In this document: piece after piece, positions 27,609-35,189 of the stretch
How positions within the stretch are numbered: position 1 is the stretch's first letter
Layout of the letters: every line of letters begins with the position of its first letter
Assembly: GCF_023897015.1 (NCBI RefSeq)
Contig: NZ_JAMHFY010000015.1
Span: 57,503 to 121,502 of the forward strand
Source of the DNA: Desulfosporosinus nitroreducens
GTDB lineage: Bacteria; Bacillota; Desulfitobacteriia; Desulfitobacteriales; Desulfitobacteriaceae
Direction of reading: 5' to 3'
Length of the DNA: 64,000 nucleotides
The notes under the pieces: generated by a model
What the model was told of the DNA's origin: nothing
The model's input: the letters and a program-made list of their open reading frames with translations, nothing else
The model's database searches: none
Made by a program: the position numbers and the translations under genes

Positions 27609-27695
27609 TTAGCATTTGTATAATGTTTGATCATCATGCCAGAGCCAATCACCGAAGAAAGCCAAAAACCCCCAAATAAATTTTAATGCATCCAT
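27609..27695 (-). CDS. 28-residue hydrophobic peptide
   Basis: A very small ORF beginning MDALKFIWGFLAFFGDWLW and ending DDQTLYKC. GGAAAGGA stands 9 nt before the ATG. One short membrane-spanning or amphipathic helix with several Trp/Phe is followed by a short polar tail. It is the second or third gene of the leftward transcript from the sigma-54 promoter at 28795, directly after UDG-like copy 3 and before the terminator. It resembles small transporter- or oxidase-associated peptides in size, but I do not recognise it. Confidence 0.5.
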   Translation of the reverse strand: MDALKFIWGFLAFFGDWLWHDDQTLYKC

Positions 27696-27746
27696 AATTT
27701 ATCATCCTTTCCTTTGATCGTTTGGTCCTCTGATAAGTGTCGCTTA

Positions 27747-28355
27747 TCAAATCCATATTTCCAGACTGTCTTTGTTTTCAATGAACAGATCGGCCATCTT
27801 TGTTGCAACGTCTTGATAGTGACCTTTGCCTTCTTCCCAATCCTTAATGTTAGTGGTAGCCCTCATTGTTCGACGATTTAAGGGAATCCAATTTGTTTGA
27901 GTTATGTCGAAGTTTGCAATAGATCGTTCAAATTCATATCCTAAGTTACTAGTACTCCAATGATTAGGCTCTTTTTCAGGTCTAACATCGAAGACGCGCC
28001 TCACAAACTCAGTTGTAATGGTTCCAAAAGTAATTATAAGTTTAGGCTGATATTCTAAGACACTTTTCTTTAGCATTGTAATGTTATTGTTTACTTCCGC
28101 CTCACTTGAGGTATGAGAGACTCTTCCAATATTGCTTATTGCATTCTTAATATAAATATTTCTACTATTAATTCTTGCATGAAGTTTGCGATATACTTTG
28201 TCCTGAATTTCATACATTATAGGATTCCAAATATTAAGAACGTCAGTGGGATATTTGGGATTAACTAAGAGCCAAATCGGAAAAGATCTATCTCCGGATT
28301 CTTTCATCATACTATCAACAGAAATTGAATAATTATCGAGTACTAAGCTTGGCAA
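27747..28355 (-). CDS. UDG-fold-like protein of unknown function, divergent copy 3 of 5
   Basis: 202 residues. It keeps PIWLLVNPKYP, EIQDKVYRKLHARIN, NIYIKNAIS, PKLIITFG, EFVRRVFDVRPEK and FDITQTN. The PNTLNWW block is replaced by an unrelated stretch, the GAFPFEF turn reads GTITTEF, and IPLLRRV reads IPLNRRT. TTG start with GGCGGG upstream. It is transcribed leftward, probably from the sigma-54 promoter at 28795 together with the 55-residue ORF ahead of it. The loss of otherwise invariant residues suggests specialised or relaxed function. Confidence 0.6.
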   Translation of the reverse strand: MPSLVLDNYSISVDSMMKESGDRSFPIWLLVNPKYPTDVLNIWNPIMYEIQDKVYRKLHARINSRNIYIKNAISNIGRVSHTSSEAEVNNNITMLKKSVLEYQPKLIITFGTITTEFVRRVFDVRPEKEPNHWSTSNLGYEFERSIANFDITQTNWIPLNRRTMRATTNIKDWEEGKGHYQDVATKMADLFIENKDSLEIWI

Positions 28356-28411
28356 ACGAATCCCGCCTTTCAGTGAATAATATTGAAAATTTATGCTTTA
28401 CATAGAGTATA

Positions 28412-28478
28412 TTGATTATGAATGTTTCGGTTTGCTATAGACTGAATAATCTCATATGTTATGCTTTGATTATGTGGG
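28412..28478 (+). repeat. Leader repeat, unit E (promoter block only)
   Basis: TTGATT (28412-28417), N18, TATAGA (28436-28441), then the conserved AATAATCTCATATGTTATGCTTTGATTATG-like block in diverged form. The hairpin block found downstream in the other units is absent. It reads rightward, toward the histidine kinase, from between two leftward genes. Confidence 0.55.
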
Positions 28479-28501
28479 AAAGAGGTTTGGCTTTTAATAA
28501 G

Positions 28502-28669
28502 CTAATTTCTAACACATTCTGTTGTTACTTGCTCTTGGATTTTGTCCTGATTTAGAGTGCGGAATTTCCGCATTACTTCCACAATAAGCTTGCTCGTTTC
28601 AATCTCATTATGAATATTGCAAGTATCAAACAATTCTTGAACCCATGCAGTGAATTGATTTGTAGTCAT
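28502..28669 (-). CDS. 55-residue protein of unknown function
   Basis: A short ORF starting MTTNQFTAWVQELFDTC with TAGGAGG 6-8 nt before the ATG. It is predicted helical and soluble, with Cys17 and Cys52. It is the first gene downstream (leftward) of the canonical sigma-54 promoter at 28795-28810, with UDG-like copy 3 next. Tight ribosome binding site and promoter context make it likely to be real. I do not recognise the family. Confidence 0.6.
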   Translation of the reverse strand: MTTNQFTAWVQELFDTCNIHNEIETSKLIVEVMRKFRTLNQDKIQEQVTTECVRN

Positions 28670-28776
28670 GAGAATTACCTCCTAATATGAAATATATTTA
28701 AAAGCCCAGCGAACCATTGGTTGGTATACCTGCATAAATACAATACATACTTACCTTTCATTTCATTTTCTCAGTG

Positions 28777-29001
28777 TAACTTAGTAATTACTCTTGCAAT
28801 TATAGTGCCAGCCATTTTACTCGTTTTCCAGTTGAGTTTTGTATGTTTTCAGACATGTGAATCTACAGTAGAGCAAACACTAAGAGTTTGAATGCACCTG
28901 AAGAACTTCTAATGCTTCTTATCGTGCTCTTTATTACCAGGCATTCTGCTTCTGTTTGTTTTTGAACAGTCACAAGTGAATTGTCTGAATTCACACTAAG
29001 G
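28777..29001. repeat. ~225-bp imperfect duplication, right copy
   Basis: Counterpart of 27299-27537. Holds the canonical sigma-54 promoter (leftward), a TTTTCAGACATGTGAATCT block, the dyad CTGTTTGTTTTTGAACAG (28952-28969) and ATTGTCTGAATTCA. It lies between the divergent 55-residue gene and the histidine kinase and so probably contains the control region of both. Confidence 0.75.
28795..28810 (-). promoter_or_regulatory. Canonical sigma-54 promoter for the 55-aa/UDG-like copy 3 transcript
   Basis: On the minus strand TGGCACTATAATTGCA is an exact TGGCAC-N5-TTGCA. The dyad at 28952-28969 lies ~145 bp upstream, the usual distance for an NtrC-type activator site. Confidence 0.85.
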
Positions 29002-29011
29002 GAGTGTTTGC

Positions 29012-30529
29012 TTGTTAAGACTAAAAAATAAATCTTTCGCTTCTCAAATAATGTTCACTGTTTCAGCCATTTTGCTGATCCCCATACTAGTGATGACGTA
29101 TGATATCTTTTTTTCTGGTGCCAAAGATGAAATGCTATTAAAAACCAAGGAAGAGCGTTTAGGGACTATGGTTAATGCCACAGTTCAGAGTTTAACTGAA
29201 GTTTTGGACCGTTCGAACCTAGAGTACAATTCCCTGCTCTCTAAGAAGGATATAAATACAATCGCCAATGCCTTTGATATAATTGCCAAACCATTGTCAG
29301 ACGGGAACCCGGGAGTACGCTTGGGTTTGTACATTCCAGAAACGAATGATCTGTTCGTCTATGGTTTTCTCCATCAATATCGGCCTCAAACGCCCGAGGA
29401 AATAAAGGCGAGAGAGTATCGAATTTTAGACGAAGCTTCCTCAGGACTAGTAGCTGTTAATGCAACTAAAGAGCCGCTTTCCCGTATCGCAGGTTCTCAA
29501 GGAAACCAAGCCTTTGAATATTTAATGCCGGTGATGCAACAAGGAAAACTGATCGCTATAGCCTGGGCAGACGAACAGGTTCATCCGGTATTTGCACAGA
29601 GCAGGCAATTCAGTCTGATCACTCGATACATGACGCTTTTAGGACTGATATTTGGCCTGGGAACTGCTCTTTATGTCATTCATAACTTGGCCGCTGAGGT
29701 GCAAGTGATTAAAAATGGAATCTTGAGTATGCAGGAAGACAGTGAAAAGAGGCTGCCTGCGATGCCTGGGGAAATCGGGGAAGTTGTCCAAGCCATTAAC
29801 AACATGGCCGATAACTTAAAGGAAAAGGAACGACTAGAAGAAGAATTGAGGCGGTCGGAAAGACTGGTGGCATTGGGTCGACTTGTTACAGGGGTAGCAC
29901 ATGAGTTGAGGAATCCCTTGGCGATTGTTAAAGCCACTGTCCAAGTTATGGAAGGAGAGTTCAAAACACAACAAGGGTTGAGGGAATATACGAAGGTGAT
30001 TTGTGAGCAAGTTGATCGAGGAAATCTTGTTATTAAAGAGTTGCTGGACTTTGGTCGTCCTTGTAAACCAATCGTTAGTCCAACTGAGTTGAACCATTTA
30101 CTGGAATCCGTTCTTATCTTTACCTTCCCGATGCTACGGCAAAATAAAATTGAGTTGGAGAAAAAATTTGAACCAAACCTTCCTTTAGTAAACATCGATA
30201 TGGATAGGATGAAACAGGTTTTTGTCAATTTAATTATTAATGCTATTCAAGCAATGGAGGGCGGAGGTAAACTGATCATTGAATCGATCGTCAAGGAAGA
30301 GACCATTGAAGTAATTTTCACCGATTCGGGTACTGGGATCGAGCCTAACGATCTTTCACGTGTTTTTGATCCGTTTTACACGACTAGGGATGATGGTGCT
30401 GGGTTAGGATTGTCTATCAGTTATCAAATTATTCACATGCACATGGGCAGGATTTGGGTTTTGGAAACTTCCGCTGAAGGAACTACTATGGCTGTGAGTA
30501 TACCGAAATCGAACCTGCTTACAATATAA
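29012..30529 (+). CDS. Sensor histidine kinase (NtrB/AtoS type)
   Basis: 505 residues. Membrane helix one is at ~13-35 (IMFTVSAILLIPILVMTYDIF in part), followed by an extracytoplasmic sensor region of ~165 residues and membrane helix two near 205-225. A HAMP-like linker is followed by HisKA with the phospho-His in GVAHELRNPLAIV, then HATPase_c with NLIINAIQAM (N box), DSGTGIE (G1) and GAGLGLSI (G2). TTG start with GGGAG upstream. Probable partner of the sigma-54 regulator at 23626. The two genes flank the SulP copy 2 region. The sensed signal is unknown. Sulfate or another anion is a guess. Confidence 0.9.
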   Translation: MLRLKNKSFASQIMFTVSAILLIPILVMTYDIFFSGAKDEMLLKTKEERLGTMVNATVQSLTEVLDRSNLEYNSLLSKKDINTIANAFDIIAKPLSDGNPGVRLGLYIPETNDLFVYGFLHQYRPQTPEEIKAREYRILDEASSGLVAVNATKEPLSRIAGSQGNQAFEYLMPVMQQGKLIAIAWADEQVHPVFAQSRQFSLITRYMTLLGLIFGLGTALYVIHNLAAEVQVIKNGILSMQEDSEKRLPAMPGEIGEVVQAINNMADNLKEKERLEEELRRSERLVALGRLVTGVAHELRNPLAIVKATVQVMEGEFKTQQGLREYTKVICEQVDRGNLVIKELLDFGRPCKPIVSPTELNHLLESVLIFTFPMLRQNKIELEKKFEPNLPLVNIDMDRMKQVFVNLIINAIQAMEGGGKLIIESIVKEETIEVIFTDSGTGIEPNDLSRVFDPFYTTRDDGAGLGLSISYQIIHMHMGRIWVLETSAEGTTMAVSIPKSNLLTI

Positions 30530-30577
30530 GATGATTTGCCCTATTAGACATGGGATAAGGATTGCTGCTCTTGCTTC

Positions 30578-30625
30578 AAAAAATACTCCAAGGAGAAAAC
30601 TAGTTTTCTCCTTGGAGTATTTTTT
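30578..30625 (+). terminator. Terminator of the histidine kinase gene
   Basis: Near-perfect long stem AAAAAATACTCCAAGGAG...CTCCTTGGAGTATTTTTT with T-run, ~50 bp after the stop codon. Confidence 0.9.
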
Positions 30626-30720
30626 GTAATAGATTTGTTTAATTAAGAAAGATTTAGACGGGTATATTTATAGCCCTTGTTAATTGCGAAGGAGAAGGTT
30701 TGGAAGGAGACACCTATCTT

Positions 30721-30886
30721 GTAGGGGATGTAACGAAACTTGTTTTCCAGTTTATTACATCCCCGCTCTATTTGTAATCCCCTTAATATTAGAGGACTGT
30801 TCACCACTTCAAAGGTGTACAGTCCTCTATTTTGGGATAACGCACCACCAGCTTGAAAAAATCTCAAGTTTCGTTACGGCCCCTAC
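30721..30886. mobile_element. 166-bp element with terminal inverted repeats (MITE-like)
   Basis: The ends are 22-bp inverted repeats with two mismatches. Both start GTAGGGG and continue GTAACGAAACTTG inward (30721-30742 and 30865-30886). Inside are two further hairpins: GGGGATGTAA...TTACATCCCC, and a long TAGAGGACTGT...ACAGTCCTCTA stem. No credible gene. The architecture suggests a small non-autonomous transposable element or a large palindromic repeat. No target-site duplication is obvious. Confidence 0.5.
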
Positions 30887-30962
30887 GGATCATCGATATT
30901 AATAAGTTCAGGTAATTACTGTTGTAATATCTGACGAACTCCCGGTTTTGCAATAGGTTAAA

Positions 30963-31225
30963 ACGATTAAGAGTATTTTGATTTGCTATAGACGCAATAC
31001 TATCACAATGATACTCTTTACTTGTGAGTATAGTCACATAAAAGAAGGGAGGATTGATCATAATCATAAGAATGCTCAAGAAATTTCTAACCTTTATGGA
31101 TGTATAGGCCTTTAGTGATTGGGAGGGATGAATTGAACAAAACAAGGTATGAAAGTCGAATAGCTAAAAGTGTTTTAGAAAATAAAAAAAGCAGCCTTAA
31201 AGGCCGCTAAGAAATTTAATCGTAG
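30963..31225 (+). repeat. Leader repeat, unit B
   Basis: ACGATT-N18-TATAGA (30963-30992), the conserved AATACTATCACAATGATACTCTTTACTTGTGAG-type block, a GTGAG...TCAC mini-hairpin and GAAGGGAGG. After ~110 nt comes AAAAAAAGCAGCCTTAAAGGCCGC then TAAGAAATTTAATCG. It reads toward the DASS transporter, 120 bp downstream. Confidence 0.65.
31133..31210 (+). CDS. Possible 25-residue peptide inside leader unit B
   Basis: A TTG-initiated ORF behind GGGAGGG. It begins LNKTRYESRIAKSV and ends in NKKSSLKGR, where the last residues are encoded by the conserved hairpin. It may be a leader peptide or the worn-down remnant of a small-toxin gene. Translation is unproven. Confidence 0.3.
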   Translation: MNKTRYESRIAKSVLENKKSSLKGR

Positions 31226-31345
31226 GATCATTATAACACAAAATCCGGATGATGTGAGAAGCGTTTAAAATTTTTGTAGGTGGTTGTTAATGAACGAAAA
31301 CATGAATAAATAAGCACCTTAAAAAATGAAAGAGGGTGTGGGTTA

Positions 31346-32803
31346 ATGAACAGTAATAATGCAAAACGAATCTTCTTTATTTTGCTTGGAATTGGTATAT
31401 TTTTAATATTTTTTTACGCTCCACAGTTTGGACCTGCGGTAGATCCTTCAGGTAAATCCTTTGAACTAAGTCAACAAGGGAAAGCAGCAATTGGTCTGTT
31501 TTTCTTAGCCAGTATTTGGTGGGTGTTCGAGGTAACTCCTATTGGTGTTACCAGTCTCATGATAGGGGTCGCTCAAGCCTTATTCCTTATCCGTCCGGCA
31601 AAGGAAGCTTTCCGGGATTTTATGGATCCCACGGTAATGTTTATTCTGGGATCACTGCTCATAGGGTTAGCTTTTACTAAGTCAGGAATTACAAAAAGGA
31701 TAGCCTATAAGATGTTAGATGTGGTGGGCGAAGACACAAGAAAGATATTATTAGGGGTATTTATTGTAACGGCATTATTAACCCATATAATGGCTCATAC
31801 AGCCGTAGCAGCCACTATGTTTCCAATTTTAGTGACTATTTTAGCCCTGTATAATGGAGACAACTCTGATGGCAAACCTACTAAGTTTGGTAAGGCTTTA
31901 TTCATTGGAATGGCCTACACTGCTGGCGCTGGAAGTATTTGTACTCTTTTGGGCGGTGCTCGAAATCCAGCTGCTGTAGGATTTTATACAGAGTTTACAG
32001 GTAAAGAAGTCTCTTTTGTTGACTTTTCCATCCATTTGGCTCCCTTTGGTTGGGCAAGTGTATTTCTCATTTGGGCATTGTTAATGATCATTTACAAACC
32101 GGAAAAAACCAAGATTCCTGGGCTGCGCAATAAGGCCAGATCAGAGTATGCAAAACTCGGACCAATTAACAGCAAGGAAATATTTGTTAGTGTTGTTGTC
32201 GCCTTAGCTCTAGTCATGCTCGTTTTGCAAGCAGTTATTCCGGCTTTAAAGACCATGGACCGCTCTGTTCCATTACTGCTCGCCGGAATACTGTTCTTCC
32301 TCTCTAATGTCTTGACAGTAGAGGATTTAGAAAAGAAAATTCCTTGGAATATTGTGTTGCTGTTTTCGGGTGCTATGAGTATTGGTTTCTGCTTATGGCA
32401 AACAGGAGCTGCTCAGTGGATTGCTATTAAGTGGTTAGCAATGATCGCCGGTGCACACTGGTTGGTGTTCTTATTAGCAGTTTGTTTCCTAGTGTTGCTT
32501 ATGACGAACTTCATTATGAATGTAGCAGCTATAGCCATTACCTTGCCAGTTGCCCTTGTTATGGCGCAGTATTTAGGGGTAAACCCAGAGCTTGTTATGT
32601 ACGGTGCAGTAGCAATGGCCGGAATGCCTTTCTTACTATTAATTGGTGCGGCCCCTAATGCCATGGCTTATGAATCCAAGCAGTTTACTACGGGTGAATT
32701 CTTCGTAAGCGGTATCCCTGCCAGTGCAGTTATCATGGGCCTATTAGTAATAATGACCTTTACCTATTGGCCTATAGTTGGAATGCCTGCACTACTAAAG
32801 TAG
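31346..32803 (+). CDS. DASS/SLC13-family anion:sodium symporter
   Basis: A 485-residue multi-pass membrane protein with the divalent anion:Na+ symporter pattern: WWVFEVTPIGVTSL near the N-terminus, AFTKSGITKRIAY, TAGAGSICTLLGGARNPAA (first substrate hairpin with a Gly-rich turn) and LLLIGAAPNAMAYESKQF (second SNT-like motif, here APN). Family members carry sulfate, thiosulfate-like anions or dicarboxylates. Sulfate is attractive here because of its neighbours, but this is inferred. Leader unit B precedes it, and UDG-like copy 4 follows 88 bp downstream. Confidence 0.88.
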   Translation: MNSNNAKRIFFILLGIGIFLIFFYAPQFGPAVDPSGKSFELSQQGKAAIGLFFLASIWWVFEVTPIGVTSLMIGVAQALFLIRPAKEAFRDFMDPTVMFILGSLLIGLAFTKSGITKRIAYKMLDVVGEDTRKILLGVFIVTALLTHIMAHTAVAATMFPILVTILALYNGDNSDGKPTKFGKALFIGMAYTAGAGSICTLLGGARNPAAVGFYTEFTGKEVSFVDFSIHLAPFGWASVFLIWALLMIIYKPEKTKIPGLRNKARSEYAKLGPINSKEIFVSVVVALALVMLVLQAVIPALKTMDRSVPLLLAGILFFLSNVLTVEDLEKKIPWNIVLLFSGAMSIGFCLWQTGAAQWIAIKWLAMIAGAHWLVFLLAVCFLVLLMTNFIMNVAAIAITLPVALVMAQYLGVNPELVMYGAVAMAGMPFLLLIGAAPNAMAYESKQFTTGEFFVSGIPASAVIMGLLVIMTFTYWPIVGMPALLK

Positions 32804-32815
32804 TAATCTAAAAAT

Positions 32816-32848
32816 GGATATGCCGGGATCATTGATCTTGGCATATCC
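32816..32848 (+). terminator. Hairpin after the DASS gene
   Basis: GGATATGCC...GGCATATCC stem without a T-run, so possibly a weak terminator or a processing site between the transporter and UDG-like copy 4. Confidence 0.45.
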
Positions 32849-32890
32849 ACTAAACATTGGCAATTCGTTGTCACGTTCTTAAAAACGCTT

Positions 32891-33556
32891 TTGGGCGGAT
32901 CGAATGTAAACAAAATAAGAAAGGAGAGATTCGTTGTCGGCTTAGCACGAGATAAATATATACCTCTAGTCGAAAGGGATTCTGGAGATATAACCTATCC
33001 AATCTGGCTTTTAATAAATCCAAAATATCCTTCCGTTATCAACGACATTTGGAGACATGTTTTAGATGAAATGCAGGACAAAGTTTATAGGGAAATACAC
33101 TCTAGAATTGATACTAATAATATTTATATTAGGAGTGTAGTTGGTGATTGTGGAATAGTTCCTAATTCTCTCAATTGGTGGGGGAATGAGGTTGCATCGG
33201 AAATAGAGTCGTTAAGGAAAATTATCCTTGAATACAATCCCAAAATACTGATTTCTTTTGGTGGGTTTCCATTTGAGTTTTTGAGACGGGTCTTTGAGAT
33301 TAAACCTCAAAAAGGACCTAAATATTGGAACTCCTCGATTTTAAGAGGTGAGTTTGATAAATCAATTAAAAGTTTCGATGTGAACCATACCAATCTTATC
33401 CCCTTGCTTCGTCGAGTTGTTCCTAATGAAAAGTCCATAGAAACACCGGTTTATTTCAACCATTATGACTCTGAGCAATACTTTCAATATGCAGGAACAA
33501 AGATATCTGAAAGGATTATTCAGAACAAGAATAGTTTAAAAATATGGATGAAATAA
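32891..33556 (+). CDS. UDG-fold-like protein of unknown function, copy 4 of 5 (start disturbed)
   Basis: The body is fully conserved (PIWLLINPKYP, NIYIRSVVGDCG, PNSLNWWGNEV, LISFGGFPFEFLRRVFE, NLIPLLRRV). The start homologous to copies 1 and 2 is TTG at 32934 behind AAAGGAG, but it is one base out of frame and meets TAG three codons on. The downstream frame instead opens at TTG 32891, which lacks a ribosome binding site. A one-base deletion just after the original start codon explains this. The gene may be poorly translated or a recent pseudogene. Confidence 0.55.
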   Translation: MGGSNVNKIRKERFVVGLARDKYIPLVERDSGDITYPIWLLINPKYPSVINDIWRHVLDEMQDKVYREIHSRIDTNNIYIRSVVGDCGIVPNSLNWWGNEVASEIESLRKIILEYNPKILISFGGFPFEFLRRVFEIKPQKGPKYWNSSILRGEFDKSIKSFDVNHTNLIPLLRRVVPNEKSIETPVYFNHYDSEQYFQYAGTKISERIIQNKNSLKIWMK

Positions 33557-33573
33557 AGATGTCTGTTATTTCT

Positions 33574-33813
33574 TTAAAAGTACTGTCCCAGAAAAGTACC
33601 TGCTTGTTTCAACTGGTAAGGATCTCCACCGTGGTTTAAGAATTGCTCATAGTGATAAACCCAGTTGTCGATTTCTGGAATAGCTGTTTTCCATGAATTA
33701 TCACCTAAAATTTTGTAATACCAATACATCATCTGAGAATTCGCTAACTTTGAGTTGCAGTACTTTTTTTCAAATTCTAAAAGGAATTCTAAAGATTCGT
33801 TTGCGTTTTCCAT
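33574..33813 (-). CDS. 79-residue protein of unknown function
   Basis: Starts at the ATG behind AGGAGG with 9-nt spacing (33813). The frame remains open further up without signals. Sequence is mixed-helical with many aromatic residues (MMYWYYKILGD, NWVYHYEQFL), one Cys, no membrane segment and a hydrophilic N-terminus. It is convergent with UDG-like copy 4, only 17 bp apart. I do not recognise it. Confidence 0.55.
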   Translation of the reverse strand: MENANESLEFLLEFEKKYCNSKLANSQMMYWYYKILGDNSWKTAIPEIDNWVYHYEQFLNHGGDPYQLKQAGTFLGQYF

Positions 33814-33909
33814 GCATCTTTTCCTCCTATAACAAGATGTCCAGATGGGCCCAGTTTCCCCAAATTTTAAAGATATTATAACGGATTCGAATTCTAGATA
33901 TTGCATTAA

Positions 33910-34106
33910 TTGATTATGGGCATTTTGTTTTGCTATATACGTAATTTAAATCTAATGATAATCTTTTATTGTAAGTATTTATGCAGGATTTTGAAGGAGG
34001 AAAGAATTCAAACTTGCACAGACTTATAGCAAAATTAAAACTATTTGTATTTTTGTTTTGAAAATAATAAAAAGCTGCCTAGAAAGGTCGCTAAGAAATT
34101 TAATCG
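33910..34106 (+). repeat. Leader repeat, unit C
   Basis: TTGATT-N18-TATATA (33910-33939), then the conserved TAATGATAATCTTTTATTGTAAG block and GAAGGAGG followed by a possible 15-codon TTG ORF. AAAAAGCTGCCTAGAAAGGTCGC and TAAGAAATTTAATCG follow. It lies 49 bp before the next gene, which it reads into. Confidence 0.65.
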
Positions 34107-34154
34107 TTTTCATTTGCAGTTAACAGTTCACTCCATCTTGAAGGAGGGTTAATT

Positions 34155-34625
34155 ATGGGAGAGGAATCTCTTGATTATGGGGTAAGGTTTACTAGAGGCA
34201 AGTTTTTAAATGTTGTCCCAGTGTATCAATCTAAGGCTGACCGTAATTTTAAGTTTGAAATCTATAATAATCGAGTCAGGGCTAAACGACCTGTAGCAAC
34301 TCTTGTTACAAGTGTAGGTACAATAATCAGAGAAGGTATGTTTAAACGATCATTTCATGCTACTTTGGAGATCAGACCGGATGTGCCATTTAGCCAAGAA
34401 GAATTAAGCGATTTACCAACTGACATTGCCACGCTAATGTTTCGGGAGTTAGGAGGCAACCCTTCAGAAGAAGAGTTTATCATTAAAATAACTTGCCCGA
34501 TTAGAAATAATTCAGACGAAGAGAAAGATAAAGTAATTTCAGAATTGTGGATGAGTGGAGTAATTGATCTTAATCAGTACAATATTTTTTCCAACAATGC
34601 CTTAGCGATGTCTTCAGGGTACTAG
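34155..34625 (+). CDS. 156-residue protein of unknown function
   Basis: ATG behind AAGGAGGG. No membrane segments and one Cys. Strand-rich N-terminal half (VVPVYQSKADRNFKFEIYNN, PVATLVTSVGTIIREG), then an acidic helical part (SQEELSDLPTDIATLMFREL). It is followed after 2 bp by a Usp variant, so the pair is surely translated together. Leader unit C drives it. I do not recognise the family. Context suggests a partner of the Usp variant. Confidence 0.65.
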   Translation: MGEESLDYGVRFTRGKFLNVVPVYQSKADRNFKFEIYNNRVRAKRPVATLVTSVGTIIREGMFKRSFHATLEIRPDVPFSQEELSDLPTDIATLMFRELGGNPSEEEFIIKITCPIRNNSDEEKDKVISELWMSGVIDLNQYNIFSNNALAMSSGY

Positions 34626-34627
34626 AG

Positions 34628-35134
34628 ATGAATGAAGCAAAGTTTAAGGTGCTTCTTTATTTGGATGAGTCCCAGTTTGCTTATTTTGGAGTTATATACT
34701 CAGCTATTCTGATGGTAAATATACCCAATATGCATTTAACCGTTGTGAGGTTAAAAGAAAGCAATAATGGCTCAATGGAAAGCGAAAATAACTGGCTAAA
34801 TTCTGGGCCAATCTATCAAAACTTGGACTGGATGCAGGATGTTATGGATATATTTAAAAGCAGAGCAGTGGACGTTCATCATCAGGTAATCTATTGTAAC
34901 CCGAATATTCCCGATACGGTAGAGGCACTTCTCGAGTATGTAAGAAAGAAGTCAATAGAGCTAATAGTCATAGGTACCGGAGAACTTAGAACTATAAAGG
35001 GTTTGATTTTTGGAAGTTTAGCCAGTTCTTTACAAGACAGGTCTCCAATACCAGTACTAATGGTAAAGAGCCTTCCTCAAGATCTTCTAGATATTTATAG
35101 ATCAAAACCAATTCTGAAGATTGTTCAGAAATGA
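34628..35134 (+). CDS. Universal-stress-protein variant, copy 2
   Basis: 168 residues with the same layout as the Usp at 20673: KVLLYLDESQFAYFGVIYSA, then a Trp-bearing insertion (SENNWLNSGPIYQNLDWM), VIYCNPNIPDTVEALLEY and a C-terminal loop GTGELRTIKGLIFGSLASS. The usual GxRG reads GTGE, so nucleotide binding may be altered. It starts 2 bp after the preceding gene and is likely translationally coupled. Confidence 0.8.
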   Translation: MNEAKFKVLLYLDESQFAYFGVIYSAILMVNIPNMHLTVVRLKESNNGSMESENNWLNSGPIYQNLDWMQDVMDIFKSRAVDVHHQVIYCNPNIPDTVEALLEYVRKKSIELIVIGTGELRTIKGLIFGSLASSLQDRSPIPVLMVKSLPQDLLDIYRSKPILKIVQK

Positions 35135-35158
35135 AACAATACAGAAATTCGAGCTTTA

Positions 35159-35189
35159 CAGAAGTGTGGCATTGCTGCACTTCTTTTTT
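35159..35189 (+). terminator. Terminator after Usp copy 2
   Basis: AGAAGTG...CACTTCT stem followed by TTTTTTG, ~25 bp after the stop. Confidence 0.75.

Noticed and set aside
29680..30228. 182-codon minus-strand ORF
   Set aside because: Antisense shadow of the histidine kinase, whose HisKA and HATPase motifs prove the plus strand.
30643..30867. 74-codon minus-strand ORF
   Set aside because: Overlaps the inverted-repeat element; its residues come from the hairpin arms and no start signals are present.
30864..31145. 93-codon minus-strand ORF
   Set aside because: Antisense to leader unit B, without a ribosome binding site; similarity to a frame at unit A just reflects the shared repeat.
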